Shown here in pieces: positions 8,662 through 16,978 of a DNA stretch of 64,000 bases. The stretch spans positions 3,410,001 through 3,474,000 of the forward strand of contig NZ_FNTG01000001.1 of assembly GCF_900104795.1 (NCBI RefSeq), written 5' to 3'. The translations under genes were made by a program, and so were the position numbers. The notes under the pieces were generated by a model. The model saw nothing but the letters and a program-made list of their open reading frames with translations, made no database searches and was not told where the DNA came from. The DNA is from Burkholderia sp. WP9. Its GTDB lineage: Bacteria; Pseudomonadota; Gammaproteobacteria; Burkholderiales; Burkholderiaceae. Each line of letters starts with the position of its first letter. Positions within the stretch are counted from its first letter, which is position 1.

Positions 8662-9423
8662 CTAGAACGCTACCTCGGGCTTCGCTGCCGAACGGGTTCC
8701 CGGCAACGGTACATTGCTCGCACCGTGATAGGTGTACACCAGCGAGAACTTCACCTGATCGGTGATGTTCTTGCCGGCCGAATGAAGCGTATTGCAGTGG
8801 AAGAACACCACGTCGCCGGCTTTGAGTTCAGGTGAGACCGCAGTGCGAATCCATTCCTGATTCTCTTCCAGATCGGAGCGGAAGAATTTGGCCTGATCGA
8901 ACCGGTCGGATGTGAATGCGGCGCTGTGCGACTTCGGCACCATCCACAGCGCGCCGTTATCCACCGTCTCCGAACCGACCGCGAGCCACACCGAAACCAG
9001 ATCGTCTCGCTCGAACGACCAATACCGCACGTCGCGATGCCAGCCGGTCAAACTGCCGTATGCAGGATGCTTGGTCATCATGCAGTTATGGTGCGCGCGC
9101 GACAGGCGCGGCTCTTCGCCGAAATACAATTCCATCCAGCCGCGAATTTCCGGCGCGGTCGCCCACTGCGCAAAGCCAGGATGGCGTCCGTACGCATCCA
9201 GCAGCCGCCGCACCGTATGGCCGCCAGGTGCCTGCTTGGACGTGGGCGCGCCGGGATACTGCAGATCCGCTTCGAACTCGATCGGAGCAGCCGCTTCATC
9301 CAACTGACGCTGCGCGATCTGTTTCAGTTCTTCGCAGCGCTCGGGCGACACCAATCCGGGCACCACGACAAAACCCTGCTCCCGCAACGTTTGAATCTGC
9401 TCTTTCTTGGAATGGAATGACAT
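8662..9423 (-). CDS. Phytanoyl-CoA dioxygenase (PhyH) family protein
   Basis: 253 residues. Fe(II)/2-oxoglutarate oxygenase features are clear: the HxD iron ligands H129 and D131 in GWHRDVRYW, the distal His H214 in NTLHSAGKN, and the jelly-roll strand KAGDVVFFHCNTLHS. The substrate is unknown; bacterial PhyH enzymes hydroxylate varied small molecules. The gene stands alone, so there is no pathway context. The start is the only ATG before the conserved helix QIQTLREQGFVVVPG, and CGGAACACC lies before it. Confidence 0.88.
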   Translation of the reverse strand: MSFHSKKEQIQTLREQGFVVVPGLVSPERCEELKQIAQRQLDEAAAPIEFEADLQYPGAPTSKQAPGGHTVRRLLDAYGRHPGFAQWATAPEIRGWMELYFGEEPRLSRAHHNCMMTKHPAYGSLTGWHRDVRYWSFERDDLVSVWLAVGSETVDNGALWMVPKSHSAAFTSDRFDQAKFFRSDLEENQEWIRTAVSPELKAGDVVFFHCNTLHSAGKNITDQVKFSLVYTYHGASNVPLPGTRSAAKPEVAF

Positions 9424-9884
9424 GGTGTTCCGTTACTGTCGACTAGCTGATGCTCGATTGTAAAACGGGCGCGATCGCGCAGTGTGCTGTTTCACTATCC
9501 GGAAGCGGCAGTCTTACGCACTACTTTCATGCGGGTGCGCAACGGCGCGGCACATTGAATGGGCAAGCACGCACGATAATCGCCCTCAAAGGGCGCGACC
9601 GCTGCCGCGGCAAATCGGGATTTGCTCCGTAAAAACCCCTATTCGCAGGGTAAAAACCGACTTTCTGACGTCATGAATCGCGTGTAACCTGCGCTGCATG
9701 TTGATCGTCATTCCCGCACTATTGCGCCGCGTCGAGGCCGCCAAGGCCGACTCCGCTGTATTCCGTGCACTTTTCCGTCGAATTTCAGGCTTTCGCGCCG
9801 TTCATTGCGACGCCGCCATTGGCACATTTGGTGCTCCTCATGGCGCACATCCCGTCGCGCGACACGTTGCCTACCAGTGAAGCC
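9424..9884. other. Non-coding stretch upstream of a small Arg-rich ORF
   Basis: About 460 bp without a convincing gene; the short frames here lack the GC3 bias. The visible structure is a pair of direct repeats of GTAAAAACC at 9629-9637 and 9650-9658, spaced 21 bp start to start (two helical turns). No terminator is seen. Confidence 0.5.
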
Positions 9885-10250
9885 ATGCATACTCTCCTGA
9901 GCACCCGTCTTACCCGCGCCGCACTCACAGCGGCACGTCCGGCGCGTCGCCATGTCGTGCGCGCGCTGCGTCACCATGCCACGCGCACTCGCGCGCTAGG
10001 CGAACAATGGCGCGATGCCAAAGCCGTCGACGGCATTCGCACCTGGTTCAATACGTTCTTCTCCGCGCTGCGCCTGCAAGGCAGCTCGCGCCGCTTCTCG
10101 CTGCGTACGCTGCTGCGCAAACCGACGCCGCTGCGCCTCGCCGCGCCGCGCGCAGCGGTCGCCGTGCCGCAGAACACGAGCCGCCGTCCGCGTCGCATGT
10201 CGACGAACGGCAGCACCGCCTGGTTCGCGTTCGCGTTTGCGAGCCGTTGA
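9885..10250 (+). CDS. Hypothetical Arg/Ala-rich basic protein
   Basis: 121 residues from ATG 9885 (MHTLLSTRLTRAALTAARPA). The composition is very basic and low in complexity, with many Arg and Ala and SRRFSLRTLLRKPTPLRL in the middle. The codons keep a strong GC3 bias, which supports coding, but the frame has no recognisable domain. A longer in-frame start exists at 9765. The N-terminus could be an amphipathic helix. It may be a lineage-specific protein or a chance frame. Confidence 0.45.
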   Translation: MHTLLSTRLTRAALTAARPARRHVVRALRHHATRTRALGEQWRDAKAVDGIRTWFNTFFSALRLQGSSRRFSLRTLLRKPTPLRLAAPRAAVAVPQNTSRRPRRMSTNGSTAWFAFAFASR

Positions 10251-10378
10251 GGCAATTCAGAAGGCCTTGCTGAGTCGGCGCGATTCATGCGCCGCATACA
10301 CGACACCAAGGCTTCGCCGCCGGTAAAGCTGTCGGTTTCATCGCGAGGCAACGCGGCTTTTCGATTGGCAAAGGCAAT

Positions 10379-10414
10379 AAAAAACCCCGCAGGCTCGCGC
10401 CGGCGGGGTTTTTT
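10379..10414. terminator. Rho-independent terminator of metK (bidirectional)
   Basis: AAAAACCCCGC and GCGGGGTTTTTT flank a loop of about 13 nt. On the minus strand it lies 22 bp after the metK stop with a T tract; on the plus strand it also ends in six T, so it could stop transcripts from both sides. Confidence 0.88.
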
Positions 10415-10435
10415 GCTGATACGGACGGCTCGCGC

Positions 10436-11626
10436 TTATTCGGCGAGCGCGGCAACCGGCTCCGTGCCGGCGGCTTCGGCAAGCGCCAGCGCCTTGTCCG
10501 TGGATTCCCACGTGAATTCCGGCTCTTCGCGGCCGAAGTGACCGTAGGCCGCGCTCTTCTCGTAGATCGGGCGCAGCAGATCGAGCATCTGAATGATGCC
10601 CTTCGGACGCAGGTCGAAATGCTCCTGCACGAGACGCGTGATGGTCGCATCCGACACGCGACCGGTGCCGAACGTGTTGACCATCACCGAAGTCGGCTGG
10701 GCAACGCCAATCGCGTACGACACCTGAATCAGGCAGCGCGAAGCGAGGCCCGCGGCCACGATATTCTTCGCGACATAACGGCCGGCATATGCCGCCGAAC
10801 GGTCAACCTTCGACGGATCCTTGCCCGAGAACGCGCCACCGCCGTGCGGTGCAGCACCGCCGTACGTATCGACGATGATCTTGCGGCCGGTCAAACCGCA
10901 ATCGCCTTGCGGACCGCCGATCACGAAACGGCCGGTCGGGTTCACGAGGAACTTGATGTCGCCCTTGATCAGTTCGGCCGGCAGCGTCGGCTTGATGACT
11001 TCTTCGATCACCGCTTCGCGCAGCGTGTCCAGATCGATGTCCGGCGAATGCTGCGTGGACAGCACCACGGTGTCGATGGAATGCGGCTTGCCATCGACAT
11101 AGCGCACGGTGACTTGCGACTTCGCGTCCGGACGCAGCCACGGCAGACGGCCGTCACGGCGCAGATTTGCCTGACGCTCCACCAGACGGTGCGACAGGTG
11201 AATCGGCAGCGGCATCAGTTCCGGCGTTTCTTCGCACGCGTAACCGAACATCAGGCCCTGGTCGCCGGCGCCTTGATCGAGGTTATTGTCGTGCGCGCGG
11301 TCCACACCTTGCGCGATGTCCGGCGATTGTTTGTCGTAAGCGACGAGCACCGCGCAGCCGCGATAGTCGATACCGTAGTCGGTATTGTCGTAGCCGATAC
11401 GCTTGATCGTGTTGCGCGCAACCTGAATGTAATCGACGTTCGCGGTGGTGGTGATTTCACCGGCCAGCACGACGAGACCCGTGTTGCACAGGGTTTCCGC
11501 GGCGACACGCGAGTATTTGTCCTGAGCCAGAATGGCGTCGAGAATGGCGTCCGAGATCTGATCCGCGACCTTGTCGGGATGGCCTTCGGAGACGGATTCG
11601 GAAGTGAAGAGATAGTCGTTTGCCAC
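10436..11626 (-). CDS. metK: S-adenosylmethionine synthase
   Basis: 396 residues. It makes SAM from ATP and methionine as a cytosolic tetramer. The start is GTG at 11626 ([20 protein letters not shown]), with GGAG about 9 nt before; an upstream in-frame ATG at 11665 would add 13 untypical residues. Visible motifs include the N-terminal [14 protein letters not shown], the ATP-binding [12 protein letters not shown] and the P-loop-like [19 protein letters not shown]. It is monocistronic, with its own terminator, and diverges from the lipid A acyltransferase gene. The roughly 160-nt leader contains a hairpin (11751-11789). SAM made here feeds RlmI, RsmB and other methyltransferases. Confidence 0.98.
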   Translation of the reverse strand: MANDYLFTSESVSEGHPDKVADQISDAILDAILAQDKYSRVAAETLCNTGLVVLAGEITTTANVDYIQVARNTIKRIGYDNTDYGIDYRGCAVLVAYDKQSPDIAQGVDRAHDNNLDQGAGDQGLMFGYACEETPELMPLPIHLSHRLVERQANLRRDGRLPWLRPDAKSQVTVRYVDGKPHSIDTVVLSTQHSPDIDLDTLREAVIEEVIKPTLPAELIKGDIKFLVNPTGRFVIGGPQGDCGLTGRKIIVDTYGGAAPHGGGAFSGKDPSKVDRSAAYAGRYVAKNIVAAGLASRCLIQVSYAIGVAQPTSVMVNTFGTGRVSDATITRLVQEHFDLRPKGIIQMLDLLRPIYEKSAAYGHFGREEPEFTWESTDKALALAEAAGTEPVAALAE

Positions 11627-11750
11627 GTTGCAGACTCCTGTTTTGTGGTTACGGTTGAGTTTCACGTAGCCAGCTTCGGGAGCCTTGAAGCGGCGACGCT
11701 TTAGCGGATTACCTTACCGACAGGCGCAAATCACATGGTTTGCAGCCACC

Positions 11751-11789
11751 GGCTTCGCCCCGCAAGTTGTCTATTAACTCGGCGAAGCC
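11751..11789 (-). promoter_or_regulatory. Hairpin at the 5' end of the metK leader
   Basis: On the minus strand GGCTTCGCC and GGCGAAGCC form a perfect 9-bp stem around a 21-nt loop. With the predicted -10 at 11793-11798 the stem would begin at the very 5' end of the transcript. It may protect the RNA or regulate metK. It does not fit the SAM-II or SAH riboswitch patterns I know. Confidence 0.5.
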
Positions 11790-11792
11790 CTT

Positions 11793-11820
11793 ATTATAGC
11801 GACTTCCTTTGATTGTCACA
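11793..11820 (-). promoter_or_regulatory. Candidate sigma-70 promoter of metK
   Basis: On the minus strand there is a perfect TATAAT (11793-11798). The -35 candidates are TGTGAC or GTGACA at about 11814-11820, 15-16 nt away, slightly short of the ideal spacing. It faces metK and lies in the divergent gap with the acyltransferase gene. Confidence 0.65.
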
Positions 11821-11903
11821 GAGTGTCTACGAGTGCGGTATTACGTCAATTCTTCCGCTTTCCTGAAGCCCGTCCCGTGCAGCGCCTCTTTTCAGGAGGC
11901 GGC

Positions 11904-12788
11904 ATGCTGAGCCGCTATGGCGCCAAACTCGCGATCGGGCTGCTGAAACTGTTTGCACTGTTGCCGTATGGCCTGATCGCCCGTCTCGGCGACGGGCTGG
12001 GCTGGTTGCTGTATCAGATCCCGAGCCGTCGCAAGCGCATCGTCCATATCAACCTGAAGCTGTGCTTCCCCGAATGGAGCGACGAGCGCCGCGAAGACGT
12101 CGCGCAGAAGCATTTCCGCCACGCGATCCGCAGCTACCTGGAGCGCAGCGTGCAATGGTTCGGCTCGGCGAAGAAACTCGAAAAATTGATCCAGCTCGAC
12201 AGCGCGATCGATCTGACGGATCCGAATCTGCCGCCCACGCTGTTTCTCGGCTTTCACTTCGTCGGTATCGAGGCCGGCTCGATCTTCCTGAACTATTCGC
12301 TCAAGCGCCGCTGCGGCTCGCTCTATCAGCCGATGTCGAACCCGGAGCTGGAAGAAGTCGCCAAAGCGGCACGCGCCCGTTTCGGCGCGGACATGGCGAG
12401 CCGCGCCGACAGTGCGCGCATCGTGCTGCGCTGGCTGCGCGAGCGCAAACCGGTCATGCTCGGCGCCGACATGGACTACGGCGCGCGCAATTCGACCTTC
12501 GTACCGTTTTTCGGCGTGCCGACCTGTACGCTGACCGCGGTGGGGCGTCTCGCCAAGGTCGGCCACGCGCAAGTGGTGCCGTTCATCGGCGAGGTGCTGC
12601 CGAACTATAAGGGCTACCGGCTCAAGGTATTCAAGCCGTGGGAGAACTACCCGACCGGCGACGACGACGCAGACGCCCGCCGCATGAACGCGTTCCTCGA
12701 AGAACAGATTCCGTTGATGCCGGAGCAGTACTACTGGGTGCACAAGCGTTTCAAGACCCGGCCGCCAGGCGATCCGAGCGTGTATTGA
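11904..12788 (+). CDS. lpxL: Lipid A biosynthesis acyltransferase (LpxL/HtrB family)
   Basis: 294 residues from the ATG at 11904, chosen because CAGGAGG lies 6-12 nt upstream; a GTG frame start at 11823 would read through this site. An N-terminal hydrophobic segment (about 8-27) anchors it in the inner membrane. The catalytic HX4E-type motif is HFVGIE within LFLGFHFVGIEAGS. GADMDYGARNSTFVPFFG is also typical. LpxL-type enzymes add a secondary acyl chain to Kdo2-lipid IVA from acyl-ACP. Which chain is added (LpxL or LpxM specificity) cannot be told from sequence. It may be cotranscribed with nothing else, as dapF has its own -10 box. Confidence 0.9.
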   Translation: MLSRYGAKLAIGLLKLFALLPYGLIARLGDGLGWLLYQIPSRRKRIVHINLKLCFPEWSDERREDVAQKHFRHAIRSYLERSVQWFGSAKKLEKLIQLDSAIDLTDPNLPPTLFLGFHFVGIEAGSIFLNYSLKRRCGSLYQPMSNPELEEVAKAARARFGADMASRADSARIVLRWLRERKPVMLGADMDYGARNSTFVPFFGVPTCTLTAVGRLAKVGHAQVVPFIGEVLPNYKGYRLKVFKPWENYPTGDDDADARRMNAFLEEQIPLMPEQYYWVHKRFKTRPPGDPSVY

Positions 12789-12868
12789 ACCGCCGCCCAC
12801 GCGGTCCGCAAAAAAGCGCCCGAATGTGGAAATGACGCGGGGTTCGGCTCACCTGCGGGCGCGTCACT

Positions 12869-12874
12869 TACAAT
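12869..12874 (+). promoter_or_regulatory. -10 box close to dapF start, possible leaderless transcript
   Basis: TACAAT at 12869-12874 would place a transcript start about 7 nt downstream, at the A of the dapF ATG (12881). There is no Shine-Dalgarno sequence upstream of that ATG. The -35 region is poor, so the site is uncertain. Confidence 0.45.
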
Positions 12875-12880
12875 AGCGTG

Positions 12881-13768
12881 ATGAAACTGAAATTCACCAA
12901 AATGCACGGCGCGGGCAACGACTTCGTCGTGCTCGACGGCTACACCCAACCGGTCAACCTGACACCGGCGCAGGTGCGCGCGCTCGCGGACCGGCATTTC
13001 GGCGTCGGCGCGGATCAGTTGCTGTTGGTCGAAAAGCCCACCGTCGACGGCGTCGATTTCAGATATCGCATCTTCAATTGCGACGGCGGCGAAGTCGAAC
13101 ATTGCGGCAACGGCGCGCGCTGCTTCGTCAAGTTCGTGCGCGATAGCGGCCTCACCGATCAACGCAGCGTGCGCGTGCAGGTGCAAAAGGGCACCATCAC
13201 GCTGACCATGCAGGAAAACGGCGAAGTGCTGGTCGACATGGGCACGCCCGTGTTCGACCCAGAGCGCGTGCCGTTCGCCACCAAAGGCCTCGAAGGCCGC
13301 CGCGAAGGCGCGGATACGCTTTGGCCGCTCGACGTGAACGGCACGACGCGCTGGATTTCCGTGGTGTCGATGGGCAATCCGCACGCCGTCCAGGTGGTCG
13401 ACGACGTCGAAGCGTTCCCGGTGCTGGTCGAAGGCCCGGTGATCGAGCGCCATGCGCGTTTTCCGCAGCGGGTGAACGCAGGCTTCATGCAGATCGTCGG
13501 TCGCAGCGAGATCAAGCTGCGCGTGTACGAGCGCGGCGCGGGCGAAACGCTCGCGTGCGGCACGGGCGCATGCGCGGCGGTCGCGGCCGGCATCCGGCGC
13601 GGGTTGCTCGACGCGCCGGTGCTGGTGCACACGCACGGCGGCAAACTGACCATCACATGGAACAGCACGCAAGCCGACGAGCCGCTGCTGATGGCCGGAC
13701 CTGCCGCGACCGTCTTCGAAGGCGAAATCGAACTGGCCGACGCCCTGGCGGATTCACAGGCCGCATAA
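12881..13768 (+). CDS. dapF: Diaminopimelate epimerase
   Basis: 295 residues. It converts LL- to meso-diaminopimelate, for lysine and peptidoglycan synthesis, with a two-cysteine racemase mechanism. The catalytic cysteines are C75 in [10 protein letters not shown] and C226 in [10 protein letters not shown], with the N-terminal [14 protein letters not shown] signature. The ATG at 12881 is preferred to the overlapping GTG at 12878. The order dapF, DUF484, xerC is the same as in E. coli (dapF-yigA-xerC), and the genes run 57 and 29 bp apart, so they are probably one operon. Confidence 0.97.
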   Translation: MKLKFTKMHGAGNDFVVLDGYTQPVNLTPAQVRALADRHFGVGADQLLLVEKPTVDGVDFRYRIFNCDGGEVEHCGNGARCFVKFVRDSGLTDQRSVRVQVQKGTITLTMQENGEVLVDMGTPVFDPERVPFATKGLEGRREGADTLWPLDVNGTTRWISVVSMGNPHAVQVVDDVEAFPVLVEGPVIERHARFPQRVNAGFMQIVGRSEIKLRVYERGAGETLACGTGACAAVAAGIRRGLLDAPVLVHTHGGKLTITWNSTQADEPLLMAGPAATVFEGEIELADALADSQAA

Positions 13769-13825
13769 ACTCATTGACCGATGCGCCGCCTCAAGGCGTC
13801 GCCCCGTAGTCCATTAGCCGAAACC

Positions 13826-14545
13826 ATGAACGATCGCGAAGTCGCCGAATACCTGCTCGCCAACCCTGAATTCTTCGCCGAACACGCGGAAATGCTCGCG
13901 ACGATCCGGCTCGCGAATCCGCACGGCAAAGCCGCGGTGTCGCTGCAGGAACGGCAGATGGAAATGCTGCGCGACAAGAACAAACACCTCGAACGCCGCC
14001 TCGCCGAACTTCTGCGCTACGGCCATGAGAACGACAGCATCGCGTCGAAATTCAACCGCTGGACCATCCGCGTGATGGCCGAACGCGATCCCTATGCGCT
14101 GCCGCGCACGATTGCCACCGGTCTGCGCGATATTTTCGACGTGCCGCAGGCGGCGCTGCGCGTGTGGGATATTGCCGAGCCTTATGCACAGGCCGACTTC
14201 GCGCGCCATGTCGGCGAGGAAGTGCGCATCTTCGCCAATAGCCTGACCACGCCGTATTGCGGCGCGAACACCGGCTTCGAAGCCGCGCAGTGGCTGGCGT
14301 CGTCCGTCGCGGCTGTAAGCGACGTCAGCGCGGGCCACGCGGCGTCCGAGTCGGCGCACGCCACCGAATCGATCGCCCTGCTCGCGCTGCGCGACCCGGA
14401 AGGCAACGAAGAAGCGCCGACCTTCGGCCTCCTCGTGATGGGTTCGCCCGACGCGCGCCGCTTCCACGACGGCATGGCAACCGACTTCCTCACGCAGATC
14501 GGCGCGCTCGCAAGCGCCGCGCTGAGCCGTCTGCTGCCGCGCTGA
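13826..14545 (+). CDS. DUF484 family protein (YigA-like)
   Basis: 239 residues from ATG 13826 (MNDREVAEYLLANPEFFAEH), the typical DUF484 start; the 15 residues before it in frame look unrelated. A coiled-coil region with QERQMEMLRDKNKHLERRLA (about 43-62) precedes a GAF-like domain, ending in FLTQIGALASAALSRLLP. The function is unknown. It is the middle gene of dapF-DUF484-xerC, an arrangement kept across many proteobacteria, which hints at a link to recombination or cell division but proves nothing. Confidence 0.9.
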   Translation: MNDREVAEYLLANPEFFAEHAEMLATIRLANPHGKAAVSLQERQMEMLRDKNKHLERRLAELLRYGHENDSIASKFNRWTIRVMAERDPYALPRTIATGLRDIFDVPQAALRVWDIAEPYAQADFARHVGEEVRIFANSLTTPYCGANTGFEAAQWLASSVAAVSDVSAGHAASESAHATESIALLALRDPEGNEEAPTFGLLVMGSPDARRFHDGMATDFLTQIGALASAALSRLLPR

Positions 14546-14574
14546 GCGCTGCCAAAGCCGCCAGAAAATCCACC

Positions 14575-15498
14575 GTGACCGCCACCGACCCGATCGCCGC
14601 CTATCTGTCGAATCTCGAACACGAGCGGCGGCTGTCGGCACATACGCTGCGCGGCTACACCCACGAACTGGAAGAACTCAAGCAGTTGGCCAAAGGCCGG
14701 CCGCTCGAAAGCCTCACCGCCGTGGACATTCGCGGCGCTGTTTCGCGAGCGCACGCGGGCGGCCTGACGGCGCGTTCGATCAGCCACCGGCTCTCGGCAT
14801 GGCGTGCGTTTTACCGCTGGCTCGCCGGCCGTGTCGATTTGCCGGCCAATCCGGTCGCGACCGTGCGCGCGCCGAAGCAGGCCAAAACGCTGCCCAAAGC
14901 GCTTTCCGTCGACGACGCCACGCGACTGATGGAAAGTCCGCCCGCCGCATCGCCCGAAGGTTTGCGCGATCACGCCATGCTCGAACTGTTCTACTCGTCG
15001 GGGCTGCGCCTCGCGGAACTGGTCGGCCTCGACGCCCGTTTCGCCGATGCCGACGGCTACCGCTCGGCCGGCTGGCTCAAGCTCGACTCGGCCGAAGTCG
15101 AAGTGCTCGGCAAGGGCAATCGGCGCCGCGTCGTACCGGTCGGCAGCAAGGCGCTGGAGGCCTTGAACGCCTGGCTCGCCGTGCGCGACCAGATGGTGAA
15201 GCACGATCCGCATCCGCTCTTTCTGTCGGCGCGCGGCAATCGCCTGTCGCCGAACGTGGTGCGTGAGCGCGTGAAGCGCGCGGCGCTGGTCGCCGGCATT
15301 CCCGCCAACGTGCACCCGCACGTGCTGCGGCATTCGTTCGCCACGCACGTGCTGCAGTCGAGCGGCGATCTGCGCGCGGTGCAGGAACTGCTCGGCCACG
15401 CCAGCATCACCGCCACGCAGGTCTACACCGCGCTCGATTTCCAGCATCTCGCGCACGTCTACGATCAGGCGCATCCGCGCGCTAAAAAACGCGACTGA
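14575..15498 (+). CDS. xerC: Tyrosine recombinase XerC
   Basis: 307 residues from GTG 14575. With XerD it resolves chromosome dimers at dif during division. An N-terminal SAM-like core-binding domain (about 1-95) precedes the catalytic domain. All six active-site residues are visible: R145 (SGLRLAE), K180 (LGKGNRRR), H249 and R252 (HVLRHSFATH), H275 (LLGHAS) and the nucleophile Y284 (TQVYTALDF). The GTG start fits the family length and lies 29 bp after the DUF484 stop. It is a chromosomal housekeeping recombinase, not an integron or phage integrase, judged by length and operon. Confidence 0.96.
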   Translation: MTATDPIAAYLSNLEHERRLSAHTLRGYTHELEELKQLAKGRPLESLTAVDIRGAVSRAHAGGLTARSISHRLSAWRAFYRWLAGRVDLPANPVATVRAPKQAKTLPKALSVDDATRLMESPPAASPEGLRDHAMLELFYSSGLRLAELVGLDARFADADGYRSAGWLKLDSAEVEVLGKGNRRRVVPVGSKALEALNAWLAVRDQMVKHDPHPLFLSARGNRLSPNVVRERVKRAALVAGIPANVHPHVLRHSFATHVLQSSGDLRAVQELLGHASITATQVYTALDFQHLAHVYDQAHPRAKKRD

Positions 15499-15586
15499 CG
15501 CCGCGACCCGCGGCAGACAGTCTCCGCCTTCGCTTTACCCGCCGCGTGCGTTGTGCCGCGCGGCCCATTGCTCTCTCTGACACCTG

Positions 15587-16789
15587 ATGAATACCGTTAC
15601 GCTCAAACCGTCGAAAGAAAAATCGCTGCTGCGCCGCCATCCGTGGGTCTATGCCAACGCGATCGACCGGATCGACGGCAATCCCGCACCCGGCGCCACC
15701 GTGCTGGTGCGCGCGCATGACGGCCGTTTCCTCGCGCGTGCGGCGTACAGCCCGCATTCGCAGATCCGCGCCCGCGTGTGGAGTTTCGACGAAACCGAGC
15801 CGATCGATCACGCGTTCTTCAAGCGCCGCGTGCAGCGCGCGATCGCGCATCGTCAAACGATGGTTCACGACACTGGCGCAGTGCGGCTGATCTTCGGCGA
15901 GGCGGACGGCCTGCCGGGCTTGATCGTCGATCACTACGTCGCCGAGGACGAAGGCCAGCGCAGTCAGCTGGTTTGCCAGTTCATGGCGGCGGGCGTCGAG
16001 GCGTGGAAGGAAGCGATCGTCGCGGCGTTGACCGGCGCGACCGGCTGCCCGAATGTCTACGAACGCTCGGACGTGTCGATTCGTCAGAAGGAAGGACTCG
16101 AACAGATCACCGGCGTGCTGGCGGGCGAAGCGCCGTCGGAGACACTGATTGCGAGCGAAAACGGCGTGCGCTATCACGTCGACGTGCGCAACGGCCACAA
16201 GACCGGCTTCTACGTCGACCAGCGCGACAACCGCCTGCTGGTGCAGCAACTCGCGCAGGATCGCGACGTGCTGAACTGCTTCTGCTACACCGGCGGTTTC
16301 TCGCTGGCAGCCTTGAAAGGCGGCGCCAAGCGTGTCGTGTCGATCGATTCGTCGGGCGACGCGCTCGCGATCGCCCAGCAGAACGTGGCGGCCAACGGGT
16401 TCGACGCCGAACGCGCGACCTGGCTCGACGCCGACGCCTTCAAAACGCTGCGCCGTCTCTACGACGAGGGCGAGCGCTTCGACCTGGTCGTGCTCGACCC
16501 GCCGAAATTCGCGCCGTCGCGTGAACATGTGGACCGCGCGTCGCGTGCTTACAAGGACATCAACCTGACCGGGCTGAAATTGCTGCGCCCAGGCGGCCTG
16601 CTCTTCACCTACTCGTGCTCCGGCGCGATCGACTCTGAACTGTTCCAGAAGATCGTCTCCGGCGCGGCCGCCGACGCGCGCGTGGACGCCCGGATTCTCA
16701 AGCGGCTTGGCGCCGGGGTGGATCATCCGTTGCTGACGGCGTTCCCGGAAGGCGAGTATCTGAAGGGCCTGCTGTTGCAAATCGCCTGA
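15587..16789 (+). CDS. rlmI: 23S rRNA (cytosine1962-C5)-methyltransferase RlmI-like
   Basis: 400 residues. An N-terminal PUA domain (about 1-75) is followed by an EEHEE-type RNA-binding domain and a Rossmann methyltransferase. Motifs seen are the SAM-binding LNCFCYTGGFSLAAL, the catalytic LDPPKFAPS and the C-terminal FTYSCSG with the catalytic-type Cys. YVDQRDNR is also typical. RlmI methylates C1962 of 23S rRNA; specificity is inferred from the family. It lies 88 bp after xerC on the same strand; cotranscription is possible. Confidence 0.92.
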   Translation: MNTVTLKPSKEKSLLRRHPWVYANAIDRIDGNPAPGATVLVRAHDGRFLARAAYSPHSQIRARVWSFDETEPIDHAFFKRRVQRAIAHRQTMVHDTGAVRLIFGEADGLPGLIVDHYVAEDEGQRSQLVCQFMAAGVEAWKEAIVAALTGATGCPNVYERSDVSIRQKEGLEQITGVLAGEAPSETLIASENGVRYHVDVRNGHKTGFYVDQRDNRLLVQQLAQDRDVLNCFCYTGGFSLAALKGGAKRVVSIDSSGDALAIAQQNVAANGFDAERATWLDADAFKTLRRLYDEGERFDLVVLDPPKFAPSREHVDRASRAYKDINLTGLKLLRPGGLLFTYSCSGAIDSELFQKIVSGAAADARVDARILKRLGAGVDHPLLTAFPEGEYLKGLLLQIA

Positions 16790-16978
16790 TCGCCCATAAT
16801 TTGGGGATTATTTCCCGGCGCCGCCGGCACGGGCGAAAGCGGGCTCGAACCCGTGCGCCAGCGCCGGCCTGGCGAATATGTTTCAATAACCGGCTGGACC
16901 GGGCAGCGCGCCAGGAGGCTGCCGCGCCCATTTCAGGCTTCGATTACGCACCGTTTCACGACAATACAGGCGACCCCT

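Noticed and set aside
11631..11822. SAM-II or SAH riboswitch before metK
   Set aside because: A stem is present, but the loop and downstream sequence do not match the conserved core I know. Left as an open finding on the leader instead.
14575..15498. Tyrosine recombinase as a phage or integron integrase
   Set aside because: It sits in the dapF-DUF484-xerC operon, has the size and residues of XerC, and no flanking repeats, tRNA or phage genes are near.
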